Translations under genes and position numbers: made by a program
Shown: positions 1 to 12,101 of the stretch, piece after piece
Numbering within the stretch: position 1 is the stretch's first letter
Layout: the number at the start of each line of letters is the position of its first letter
The notes under the pieces: model-generated
The model's input: only the letters and a program-made list of their open reading frames with translations
Databases searched by the model: none
What the model was told of the DNA's origin: nothing
Assembly: GCA_013400975.1 (NCBI GenBank)
Contig: WBMZ01011399.1
Span: forward strand, 1-64,000
DNA: 64,000 nt
Direction: 5' to 3'
Source of the DNA: Atrichornis clamosus
Taxonomy: Eukaryota > Chordata > Aves > Passeriformes > Menuridae

Positions 1-3000
1 TGTCTTTCGAACTAAGACACCTGTCTTCTCTCAAGTGGCACTGCTACATGTCCTTCCTTTTTGCACGGTTACTCAACCCTGCGCACTGCCTTGGCCATTA
101 TTTTATCTCTCTTCTTCCCTCCAATTCACTGGAGTGGAAATTAAGCAGTCAGTTGTTGCCCGATGAATCCAGGGCCAGATTCCCTCGGTACATCCCTGTC
201 TGCTCTGTGCCACCCAGCAATGTACAGGAGCCATACACCAACCACTGGAGCAAGGCAGGACAACCAAAGCACTCCAGTGCATTTGGATTTTGTCACCTCT
301 TTGAGTGCTTCCCCTTTTCTGTGCCCTCCTTGGGGTATGGATCTATCTAGGACTTGACTGCATGAAGACATATCCAGAATGGGCCTTACCCAAAATTGCT
401 TTATTTACTTTGCCCTTGGCCTCAGAGTACCCTGCAATCTATAGGTTAAAGACTGGAGAGAAACGCATACATTTTTAAATCAGCAGGATGCAAAAAAAAA
501 AAAAAAAAAAGGCAGTGACAAGCCTCCCCTCCCAGAGTTCTAGAGAAAAAACAACATCATAGAGAAAATCTGATGCACAATTAATACATTTCCCATTTTC
601 CTGCCTTCTGGGCTCAGTTGAAACACAAGACAGAGCTCACTCCCTAAGGACTTAAAAATCCCAAACCAAAGAAGTATTGCACAAAACGACAGAGTGAAGG
701 TGCCCAAACTTATAAAAGGAGCATTTATTTTAAACCTTCACACAAATTCATCCAGAGACTGGGGTACCTGGTAACTCTTATGGGTTTCCCTGTGCACATT
801 CCCACCTCTTGGGCTTAGCTGATGCACCATCCTCCATTGCAAAGCAGATTTTGGCACAAAAATACATGGTTTCTTGCATACTTCTTTCAGAGGTGGTGAG
901 CTCTGCGGCAAATGCTGTCCTTGCAGCACGACAGAAGTGTGTGTGTGTGCATCACACAAATATCCCAAACTCAGCGCCCAGCAGCAGTCCCAGCAGAGCT
1001 GCTCAGTGCCTCCCCAGCAAAATAGCCTGAAAGACCTGAAAGTCAAGAGCAACTCCAACTCAAGACACAGCAGCTGCTGTGTGACCTCTTACAGCTTTTC
1101 AGGTCAGGAGAAACATGGGGTTAATAGCGCAAGTTCACCTAAATACAGAGGAATCATGAAAAAAAAAAATATCTAAGCTTTCTCCACTGTTTCTCAACTC
1201 AGACAGATACTTGCACTTATTTATATACCAGCTCTGGCCAAACGTGACTCCTGAAGTGGTGGCACCTCTGGTGCCCATACTCCAGGATCGGCAGACTCCG
1301 CTCCCTCAGGCACAGGAGGCTGCTGGCTTTCCACGGACCATGCATTGCTCTTGGCACTGCACAGCTCTTTGCATTGTGCAAAGGCACATCAAAGGCAAAG
1401 CAGCAAAACATAAGGCAAGCAGCCATGTGTACACCACTGTGACTGACTACACAAAGTACAAAGCAATAGAATGGCAAGGCTGTTTGTTTGGGATAGGCAA
1501 TAAAGTTTGGGGCAATGCTGTATTGAATGCCTAAACACCCCATAGTTCAGGGCCAAACCACCTCTGCCACCTAAACGAGCATTGTCATCTGTGAGTCCAT
1601 CAGGAGAATCAGAGATTCAGAACCTAAACTTGCTGTTCCAGTTACTGTATATCTGAAGTTACTGCTCCAACCTTCCTCTTCTCATCCATTGTAAACGTGT
1701 TTCAGTAATGCACACTTCCCATACGTGAAGCTTTTATTTGTATTTCAATGAGTTTGAAACATTTAATCAAGCTATTGAGTGAGCATACAGCAAAGTAAGC
1801 AAGACCAGATGATACCTCAACTATTGCTGAATTCACTTTTTTATATCTGCATATAAAGTGACAGAACAAGGCAAGCGAAAGGAGAAGTCTTCACTGCCTA
1901 TATTCATGGGTCTGCAATACCTAATGTCATTCACATCTCAAATGCTTTGCCCTCTCCCTCTCCTTTAGTATTCAAATCCCATACTCTAAACAAAACCAAT
2001 TTCCAATGACATTAAATTAATAAAAATGCCCACTGGACAATGTGATTCAAATGATCCATGGCTGAGGAATCTAGCAGAAACCCAACACAAATGTGTTTGC
2101 TTTGACTAAAAATGTAAGTGCTGCAAACACCATAAAATACTTTTTTCACATTTCACCATTCATTCCTCTGGAAAGAGTGCCAGACTTCTTTACATCAATT
2201 TAGAGTCTGAATAGAAGCATGAATGCTTTGCTGCCCTCTTATTATTTTTCTTTAAGTGCTCCTACTTTCAAGAGAAAATAATTCAAATTTCTTTGACCTT
2301 CCTCTTTATCTATCTATTGCATTTTTAGCAAATGTATATATCTGGAAAAGAGTTTCTACTCCCACTGCAAGAAATAGCTGGATCCTACTAAGAGTTTATG
2401 GAATTTAAGTGTGCAGGACAGATATAAGGCGAATTGCTACACAAAATGAGCCTGAAAATGGTAGTAACCCTGAGCTGTCCCCAATAACATCGTGCTGCAC
2501 GTTACATTGCTCAAGTAAATGCCAACCTTACCCAGGAGGACTACCTTTAGGAGTAGGAAATCTCCTCAGTCATTATAATTTTTTTAACTTTTACTTGAGA
2601 ACCCTTGACTAGAAAATCTTTGAGTGCAGTCTCCTGCTCTCATAAATAATCATGAAGCTCAGACTTGGAAAGAAACCCTATGGTCTCCATTGTTTGAAAC
2701 AACCTGCACCATCACTCCTGTGCTCAGCCTGTCCACCTGATGGGCAAGGCAGATGGAAAACATCTTGATTTCTCCTTTACAGAAAAGAGACTATGGGGAA
2801 AACTTTAAAGCTAATCATACCAGGCTCTGCTTTAGTTAGTGGAAGACCTGGAAACCATTCAAGGCAAGAAGCACAGAGTGTCTTTTTTCCACACATTCCA
2901 ACCCTGTTAAAGAACAGGGAGTGGCTTTGCATGGAGAGAGCAAAGTACTTGGGAAAGCTAGGTGGTGAGATAAAGCTTCCAGAATTGGAGTCTTGCAGTA

Positions 3001-3159
3001 GGCAGAGCAGCCCGAACGAGGAAGGGTGGAGCAGGGACAGGGATCAGATGCAGGAGACTAAATGGACACTACTTTGTGTGTCTCTTACACCCAGCACCCA
3101 AACACATGAATAGGCACTGCCAGCTTTACACTTCACCTCAAGACACTGGCATTATGCAA
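1..3159. other. Unique noncoding DNA, no gene seen
   Basis: No exon or named repeat was recognised here. The longest open frames are about 106-108 codons. They lie antiparallel to one another (for example at 738-1058, 1211-1534 and 1217-1543), as chance frames do, and match no family I know. Small simple repeats are an A19 run at 492-510 and a (GT)6 run at 937-948. The block is AT-rich with no CpG-dense part. Confidence 0.6.
492..510 (+). repeat. Poly(A) tract, A19
   Basis: An uninterrupted run of 19 A. No recognisable retroposed body or AATAAA signal lies directly upstream, so it is read as a simple homopolymer rather than the tail of an inserted copy. Confidence 0.9.
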
Positions 3160-3265
3160 GGAAGGTAATAGTCATGTCTACTACATAGATAAAGTGAAAG
3201 TAAAGCATTAGAGAGTTTAGTAACTAATTCAAGGTGAAATAAGAAATGTCAGAGAAGACCTGGAA
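3160..3265 (-). mobile_element. MIR-type SINE relic
   Basis: Read on the plus strand this follows, with many changes, the reverse complement of the MIR consensus as I remember it. A 'ggtaatagtcatgtctact' stretch stands where MIR has its GTA-GGT-ATTATTATCCCC part. Then comes 'catagataaagtgaaagtaa' (MIR: ACAGATGAGGAAACTGAGGC), 'agagagtttagtaactaatt' (AGAGAGGTTAAGTAACTTGC), 'caaggtgaaata' (CCAAGGTCACAC) and 'atgtcagagaagacc' (GTGGCAGAGCCAGG). The blocks keep order and spacing over about 100 bases, hence the call. MIR is an ancient amniote tRNA-derived SINE and is dead in birds. A RepeatMasker hit would settle it. Confidence 0.6.
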
Positions 3266-6200
3266 AAGACCATAAGGCCTCTAGTCAGGCATTTGAACCA
3301 CAGGAGATCACCCTTGCTCTCCTGGAAAAATCAGTAGAAGAGCAAATGAATAATGCTTAAAAATTAAAGAACTGAGAGCCTAGCTAAATTATCCAAAGCA
3401 GAGAGCACCTCTGTGAGGTATCAGAGCAGGTGCTACAGGAAGACAAGATAATAGAATTATATTACAAAATGCAACTGAGACATCTTTTCTTATAACGAAG
3501 TTTCTTAGCACAACACATTCTACTTAACTAGGATGTCCTCCTTATTAGGACCCTTCTAAAGGCAATAGTTTTCACCTAATGATAATGAGTGGCAATCACT
3601 GCTGCTTAAAATGGCATACAAGTAACAACAATTCAACTAAATTGGGATATATTCTGCTAGCACCAAGCAGTTAAGTGGCGCACAACCAAGCGGAACGCAG
3701 GATGGATTTGATTGTTCAGGCCATATATTACCAAACACGGAAGAATCAGAAAATTAAATCCCCCTAAACATAGAAACTGAGCTCCCAAATCACCAACTAC
3801 AGCTTTACATTTATTTTTATTAGGATATAGAGAAAAGAAAAATCTTTCATCTTGCCAAAATCAATTGCTAAACTTCAAAATCCTCAAAACCATCACAAAA
3901 ACAAACTGCAACAGTAAGCATGAAGCAAGCCAGTCCACAAGCAAGAGAAGAAATGGAGATCCATCTCCTCATGCTTATCCCCAAGGTCTTTCCTGCTTCC
4001 CTAAAGTGGTCTTTGTGGTACTGCCGAAGATGCTGCTTTCCATCATGCATCCATGGCCAGACAGCCACCACATGTGTTGGTGGCACAGGGAGTTGCAGCT
4101 GATGCCACAGCTGTATCCCCATCCTGTCCCCCTGTGAGGGCACTGAAGTGCACTGTATGCCTTCACCTACCCATGATTTTCACCACTGCTCTCCCTGTTG
4201 GCCACAAAGGGGCATTTTATCAACTTCACAACAGGAAAATTGCATGACAGCACACTCTGCTCAGTCACGCTGTTCCACTGTCACAGTGACCATAAAAGTT
4301 TCCATGAGAGTTGTGATTTTTTTGGCAGGGAGATGTTAGAGCTGACACAGTGCATTTATTTCATGTTGAATACCCATCAGCTTGAGATTACCCTGATCTA
4401 AGATATGCTGCCCCGGAACTAGCGATATGTGGGAAAAAGGCTTTCTATCACTCTTTGAGAGGACGCATCCAGACACACACACAAAAGAAATAATTTAAAA
4501 TGCCAGTATCATCTTCCTTCTCTGCTACATGCAAATAAATGTAACACATGCAGCCCCCAGCATGGCGACCCGATAAGAAGTTGAGAGGTCACAGGGAATC
4601 TGGTGGAAGAAAAGAGCATGATGAATGTGTTGGCAGCACCAGCAAGTGAGAAAGCTTGGAGAAATGCAGATTTGATGGCACCCAGTCTAACTGTGAGAAT
4701 GCCTCTTGCAGCAAGACGTAAGACACATACTCAAGGAGGAAAGGATATGCACTGGTATAAACATGCACTCCAGGCATGCACAGGAGTACTAACTCATGCA
4801 AAAATGGGTTTGGCTAAAACAAGCAAAGGTCCCTCTAAGACTGAGAGTTCAAAGAAGGTCTAAGCCTTTGAGTCACCAAAAATGACTAAGAATGCGTTAA
4901 TGGGTTTTATTTTACAGAAAAAGACCCGTCAGCTGATAAGAGCAGAACAAGAGGATTCAGTGATTCACAGCTTAATACGCTTTCCCAGAGCCTGTAATTT
5001 CCTTCATTCATTACCCTCAGCCCCCTGAAATGCCCAGCCCTGACAGAAGACTTTCCCTTCAGTCATCATGATGTGGGCACGGACCGAGAGCCTGACGTGC
5101 TGATGCAGCACCTGTCCTAACCCAGCCCAGCCTCCTCCAGTATTTGACACACAGAACTCCAGCAGCTCATTCGGCACCATCGAGTACGAGCAGTGAGCTT
5201 CTTGTAACAATACTGCTTTGGCCTTCTTGAGAAGAGAGACCTGAGTATCAAACTGCAAATGAGTAATCCCAGGAAAACACGTAATCCCCCGTTTTGCGAG
5301 ACCTACAGTCCAAACAGGCTTGTGTTCTGGGTACCGCAGCTGTGGTGAAGCAACACAAAACGCCTGATCCAAAAGGCCGTACTTCCCACTGCTTTCTCTG
5401 TGTGCCACCATCCCTTTGGCAGAGGCACCACACATTGGATGCCTTCAAGGGTCAGGCACACCATTCCAAAAACACCGATGTGCTTCTGCTTCTGAGTAGT
5501 TGCACTAATACTATACAACAAACTTGGCAAGAATATTTGAAAACTCTGTTTAAACACCTCCTCCATTTGCTTCAATATTTGCAAAGATTAGTATGCTTTT
5601 TACAGGAGAAGGAGTTGTTTGCCAAAAATGCCTCCTTTCGATTTGGAACACCATCAGCATATATAAAACTCCACGAATAACACACAGTGGAGCAGACACA
5701 CAGTGCTGAGACAGAACACGGGGCATTTCCATTGTAGCTACCAACTGCACCCTTCACATTTCACAGGCAGAAGCACAGCTGGATTGAGGGCAGTGTGACG
5801 AGGCACCTGTGGTCTTTGGAGCAATCACTCCCTTGTGCTTGGGAGCCAGATATGTATGCAGAAGTTTATGCAAACCATACATACTGGAATAAGGATGGCT
5901 TGCAATTCAAACTGGTGAAAACAGCTGACCATACAAGGGTGGGGTGACCTGTTGATGGGAGAATGACACCCCTTTCTGCAGAACCGAGGGCCTGCTCTTT
6001 GCTTTGCAAGTCAGCTTCCACGAATGCCAAAACCTTGGACTCTGGCCCAGTGCTATCGTAATATCAAAAAGCTGCTAAAATCATCACCATCCTTCAACTC
6101 TGAACAACTAAACCATTAGCCCCAAAGGTTTCTGGGAAGGCACTAGGGGTATGTGTTTTAACAAAACAAAAATAAAACAAATAAAATTGGTTACGTGTGC

Positions 6201-9200
6201 AGTCAACAGGGCATTAAACCTGAAAACACATGACATACAGGGGCTACCCTGAGCCATTGACACGTGAACAAAACTGCACTGTTGCTGCATGTTGCCATGC
6301 TTCAGCAAGAAAATGCAGGCAGCTCTGGCAGAACTCTTACTGACTCAGGATCGGGATTTTAGACCCCCGAGCAGTAAGTTTTGGGTAAACTGGAATGTGT
6401 GGAGCCCACAGAAAAGGGTAAGTAATTAGGATTTCCTTTCAACTGCCTGCACACATGAATATCAGATTAGCCACTCCACCCTCACCATGAAAGCCCAAGC
6501 TTAATGAAAGTAAAGAATGACAAACTGGTTTAGAAACACAAGCTGCTATTTACAGGCTTTAGGGCAGCATCCCATCACTATAGGAATTTACTATGCTCCC
6601 TCCCACCCCGGTAAGGATGCACTAAGCAAACGGATTATCACAGCAGGATAAAAACCACCTACCCATGAAGTTTACGGTACAGAATTATGGCAATCTCCTG
6701 AACGGCCTACAGCCCCACAGCAGGACATGACCCACAGTCTCTCTGTGGTTTGGTACATCACTTGGGGTGTCCTTAGCAGGTAAGATGCCCTCACCTGTAA
6801 ACACCTGAGCTCAGGGACTGAGAGCTGTGACCTGCATGGGACCATGGCACCCATCCTCCCACCCTCAGCACAGGAGTAATCGTCTGCCTTCAGCACGTGC
6901 TTCAGTGGGGTTTTGCCACGTATTTAACGCCAAATTCTCACCTAAAACTTTCACTGAATGGAAACCCTGGATGCCAGCCAGATGACAGTCCCTTCTAAAA
7001 GTAACATTTCCAAAATTCCACTTGGCTTACTAAACAGAATTAGCTTGTTAATAGTACATATTTCACCATTCAGACCTTTGATATATAGAAACCTACAACA
7101 ATAAATCAGTACTGACTAGCAAAGGTTAACCTATATGCATACATATATGGCAAAATCATTACAGACAATGAAAAAAAATTCACAAGAAGAGAGGTTAGAC
7201 TATGCTGCTAGCACACATTTATGATCGCTTGCCCTACAGATTGGCTGGCTGAACCCACTTCAAATAATTCAGGTTTTACAGAGCTGACCAACACGCTCTT
7301 CTCTACCCAGCTATAATACAAACTAACCATGTTCATGTGCAGGAGCTCATTACATGGCTACCAGTTTATCTGAAAAAGACTTAACTTTATTTTGCAGAGG
7401 TTTAATACTTCTTTTTAATCCATGCAGAGTATGCATTTGTACATTCTGAATTTTATATCAAGATACATAGCTTTATTCCTGAAATAGCTAATATATTTTT
7501 TAAAAGTTATGCCCTCTATTACTTTTCCCAGAGAGAAATGGCTGCACATTTATTCTCAGAGTGGTTAAAGGTCAAACACAGTTTTCATTTACGCATTATC
7601 TGGAGATTTGAACCTTTGCATTATTAATCTCCTCCACTGTTTCACCTAGGATACTCACAGATCAACACAGGCCAACAAACACCAAAAACTCGGTAGCAAA
7701 GGAATATGATCATTCCTATGTCAGATCCTTCTCCAGTGCTCTGAACAGACAGCAGTTAATGAATAAACACGCTTGCTATTTTATCTTTGTGGTTCAGTGT
7801 GGTTTGCAGCACAACTTTGACGTGACTGCACCTTATCCATCCTCAGCTCTGAATAAATGCCACTTCCTTGGGCTCACATCTTCCCACTGGTGCCCTTGCA
7901 GGGACTGAGACAAATCCTCAGCAGTGCCTCGGCCGCCCTGTGGAGCTGCTTCACCTCCAAGCACAGCTTCACCAAATACTCACACACCAAAACCAGGCTG
8001 AGGAACAAACCATGGACCAGTTCTGCCCCCACAGCCTTGGTCTTAGAAACAGACGAGATAACTCTGCTGAAACTAAAAAGAAAACAAGACAAAAAAGAAA
8101 AAAGTATTTTTAAATCACTTTAGGGGAACTGACTGCCCTGGAAAAAGCTAAATACTGCTGGAACGTATCAGAAGCAACTGAAATGGATGTATAAAGATAC
8201 AGCAGGTAGCTATAACTGCCTTGCCAGCTACATCACATGTGCTGATTTTATTTAGCCTTTTCTCTTTTAAGCAGACTGAAAGAAACCAAGAGGTATTTGG
8301 AAACTTCCAGACAGGGCTTCAGTGGGTCAGCATTACATAACTGATTAGCTGACTTAAGTGGCAATATATGCAAAGAAGGACACAGAAACTGAATATAAAC
8401 CTTCAAAATGGATTCAAGTCAAAAGCCGAAATTTGAAAGATCTCGAGATAATAAACCAGTACCAATAAACTCCATTTTCCCAACAGTAAAATAAATTTCA
8501 TTTCCTTCACTCAGGTACGGTTCCCAAACAGATGGCAACACATCATCCCTCATCTCACCTTCAACAAACCAAACCCATGGTTCAACCTGAAAGCCACTGC
8601 GTCCAGCAGGTGGTTACAGCTCCTAAACTAACTAAAGTTGTACCTATTCCAATCACATTTTCTATGGATAAACACAACAAAATGCTCCCTCGTTTAGATT
8701 TCTTAATATTAACAATTATATGAAGCAAAGGAAATTACAAGAGAATTATGAAGTTCATTTTATTTGGAAAAGACATGGATTCAATGAGAACTGCAGTTTT
8801 GCAGCATAAAAGCACACCATGAAATTTAATTGCAATGTACAACACTACAAGACCTACAAGCAAGTTTTCATTGCCTCAGCTGCATGTCAGAAGGAAAAGG
8901 AACAAAAATAGACTAAATTTCCAGTTAGAAAATAAAATAAATTTGTAATTAATTATTTTAATTCTGTTCTAGTGAAAAGACAGAACTCTGCAATCTAAAT
9001 CATTTACAGATTTGTGGCCTCCAGCCATGAGGGAACAACACACTACCATTGACCCTAGCCACAGAGACTGCTACAGAAGGCCAAGAGTGATCTATGAGCT
9101 TCATTAAGAGATTTAAATAGAGTTCATATACATACATCTATACACACACACAATGTGAAATTAAAGCAGGCATTTGTATACACCAGACTTCCCAGAGAGT

Positions 9201-11696
9201 ACCCTCTGTTGGAAAATTGTCACTTACTTTGAGCTCCTTTGCCCAGAAATACGTAATCAAGGAATCAAGTAATCAAGGAAGTAATTCTTGCTCCTAAGAG
9301 CTGGAATAGGTGTTAGACTTGGCTGTGCAGAGAGATGCCTGGAAGGCCACCTCCACAAATATCCCTCTTGGTGCATGACTGGTGGAACCAACAGACAACA
9401 TGCAAAAAACAAGTGCATTGTCCCCAGTTTACTCCATGCTTTCATTTCACCTCAAAAGTTAACAAGCAATAGGACCTGACTCTTCTCCTAACATACCTGG
9501 CTTTGAGCAAGGGCTAAGCCACAGTGCAGTGCTGAGGATGCTTCCACACAGGCATCTGACAGCTTCTGAACACAGTACCCAGAGCACCAACCCATCAGCA
9601 AGAAAATACTGTAGTAACTAAATCAGGGCAATTTCTCTTATTGCTGTGGTCTTTGAAACTAAGTTTTAGGGTTTTTTCAAAGACAAAAACATACTAACTA
9701 GTCTGTGCACAGGCAAAGATAAACTAGTCATTTAAATGGGAAACAATATCATTTTCTCTTGCATCATTATAGATACAAGTTACAGAGATGCAACATGCGA
9801 AAGATATGTTGTACATGGGTCATCTTTTCTCATGTGAGGTGTGCATAATGAAGAAATACAGTTTCTTTTGTCCCAATTCTTCATGTCTCTAAATGACTAA
9901 CAATGGATTTAGTGGACACTCAAAATTGGTTATTGTGTAAGAAAGGTGCTTCCTACCCTGAAAGATATGGAAGCAACCTCCCCAGTGGCAGGGTATGGTA
10001 CTGTAATGGTAATATTCCAAAACATGCAGGTCACCCTGAACATGGTTTCAGAGGGAAAGCCTTCAGTAAGGGAACTGAAAGACCACATTTAATTCAGAGG
10101 AATTAAAAAGGTGAGCATCTTTTCTTTTTCACGTGGAAGTTGTTGGTATTTCCAGAGAACACAAAAGCAATGAAACTTTTTAATTCCATGTATCTAAAAG
10201 TTCCTGCCTCAGACAGTTTCATCTTTGCTCAGCACTCAGATGGCATTCTTCGTCCACTAAACTTAGCTATGGAATTTGACACATTTCTATTTGGTTTCTG
10301 GAATCAGTTATGTGTGTACACCCATACTGACATCATGTGACCATGGGTTCTCTCCCCAGTGCTTAAACAGTCACTACTTGAAACTTTGAATTCAGAACAA
10401 ACTTTAGGGTCAACAGACAGGAAAAAAACCTCCAACTCAAACGATTTGAAACGATCAGTGTAACAATCATGGCAAAAGCAATGACAGTGTGACAGTTTGA
10501 AAGCCTTGAAGGCCAGTTCTCAAAATTACAAACATTGGGAATACACGTTTTGCCCTATGTTCAACCCCACAAAGATTAAAAATTCTACCAGTTCACATTT
10601 AAGGATCCCCAAGTAACCTCAACTTTGCCCTGACCATGACGAGAATAACCAGAAATTTTGAAACAAGTTTTTCTTCTTCAGAGAGGGGTGGAAAGAGGAA
10701 CTGAGGAACTGTCCTTAGATTTTGGTTATAGATTGATTATAAGGCTGCCACCTGGAAATTCCTCCACTGGAGTTCTAAAGCTAAAAGATGTTTCAGAAGG
10801 GATCTGACTCAGAAAGGGCAAGTCCAGCAGCATGGCTTTCCCCAGCACACTCTGAGATAGACAAAAAAGATGCAGATATAGGCACCAACTGTCCAGAACT
10901 GACTTCTCAGGATCCACAGCCGTGATCTTCACAATCTGAAAAATGCAATCTGAATTGTTCATACAACAAACAATACATTCTGGGGTCTGCACATCATGCC
11001 AGGGGGTGAAGAAAAATATGACTGCTACAGACTTGTAGTGCTTGAAACTCTCAGCAGAAAAAGAATAAAATATTTTTGTGATGACTTCAGAATCAGGGGA
11101 AATATGCATGATGAAGCAATGGCTTTCATGTGCCATAAAAGCATGATTAAAATGTCCTTAGGCACATAACTCAAGAGTCAGCACAGACCAATATGATGTA
11201 GGACAGGAGAGATAAGGAGCTCGTGAACTGTGGTTTACTGATAGGACATACAAGTTTAATGCAAGCAGCAATAGAGAAGGAAAACAAAAACACAAATGAT
11301 GGAAAATAATCCTTACACTAAGACACTCTGCATGCTTTTGGGGAATGAACTGACAGCTGAGTGTGACATAACATTCATGTGATCTACCATCCTCTTACCT
11401 GTCATGAGTTAACAGCAACTTACAGATGCGTATGGCAGCAACATATAAGGACAGCTCTGTTCAAGCAAACATCAGTTTGCACTTCATTGTAAATGTACAG
11501 CAAACCTTAATTTAGTGCTTCAAAATGACCAAGAAATGATGCTGAAGCAAAGCAAGGAGGGATATTCAAAATATGTAACGCTACCACAGAGACACATTAT
11601 GCATCTTGGGGACAACTTGAACGTGCAGATCTTTAGATGAAGGCAACGTTCAGGACAACAAAGACAACATCTTGTCCAAAGACAAATACATTAATA
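3266..11696. other. Unique noncoding DNA, no established gene
   Basis: Over eight kilobases without a recognised gene or clear transposon. It contains a small direct repeat at 9253-9280, a possible splice-bounded open segment at 6306-6417, and two unassigned minus-strand open frames of 143 codons (5004-5435) and 136 codons (10726-11136). No start context, homology or splice evidence raises either frame above chance. AT-rich stretches such as 7080-7180 and 8900-8960 hold nothing I can name. Confidence 0.55.
9253..9280. repeat. Short direct repeat, 12 bp, period 16
   Basis: The 12-mer 'gtaatcaaggaa' occurs at 9253-9264 and again, identical, at 9269-9280, separated by 'tcaa'. It looks like a local slippage duplication with no evident function. 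Confidence 0.9.
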
Positions 11697-12101
11697 GAGA
11701 TGTACGGCATCCAGCTCTGGGGTCCTCAGCACAGGACGTGGACCTGTTGAAATGGGTCCAGAGGTCACAAAGATAAGAGGGCTGGAGCACCTCTCCTATG
11801 ACGACAGACAGAGATTTGGTGTTGTATGGTCTGGAGAAGAGAAGGCTCTGGTGAGACAAGGAGTTGATGTAGGTCAGATGTTAAGGATAACATTTTTTAA
11901 TAGTGAGGGAGGTGAAACACTGGCACAGGTTTCCCAGAGAGGTGGTAGATGTCCCATCACTGGAAACATTCAGGGTCAGGTTGGATGGGGCTCTGAGCAA
12001 CCTGCCTGAGTTGAAGATTCTCTGCTCATTGCAGAGGGCTGGACTAGATGGCCTTTAAAGGTCCCTTCCCCCTCAAACCACTCTGATTCTATGAACCTAG
12101 A
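11697..12101 (+). mobile_element. CR1 LINE, 3' fragment, internally deleted
   Basis: This is a 5'-truncated chicken-repeat-1 (CR1) non-LTR retrotransposon in plus orientation. Family landmarks appear in order: 'ggcatccagctctggggtcc' (11708 on), 'gggtccagaggtcacaaag', 'gagggctggagcacctctcc', 'ctggagaagagaaggctctg', 'gtgaaacactggcacaggtt', 'cccagagaggtggtagatg', 'ggtcaggttggatggggctc', 'ggactagatggcctttaaag', 'gtcccttcc' and the terminal 'gattctatga'. Between the 'agaaggctctg' block and the 'ttttttaatagtgaggg' block, roughly 100-200 bases of the consensus as I recall it are missing, so the copy is internally deleted as well as 5'-truncated. The terminus is what one expects of CR1, which ends in a short repeat and not poly(A). 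An 85-codon open frame inside it (11752-12009) is an accident of the repeat, not a gene. Confidence 0.95.

Noticed and set aside
10726..11136. 136-codon minus-strand open frame with a natural-looking composition (contains QIVKITAVDPEKSVLD)
   Set aside because: The ITAVDPE string faintly recalls cadherin repeats, but the rest does not fit. A 'tttttcag' acceptor-like site inside lacks a good donor. The length is expected by chance.
11752..12009. 85-codon open frame
   Set aside because: It lies wholly inside the CR1 3' fragment, downstream of any real ORF2 coding.
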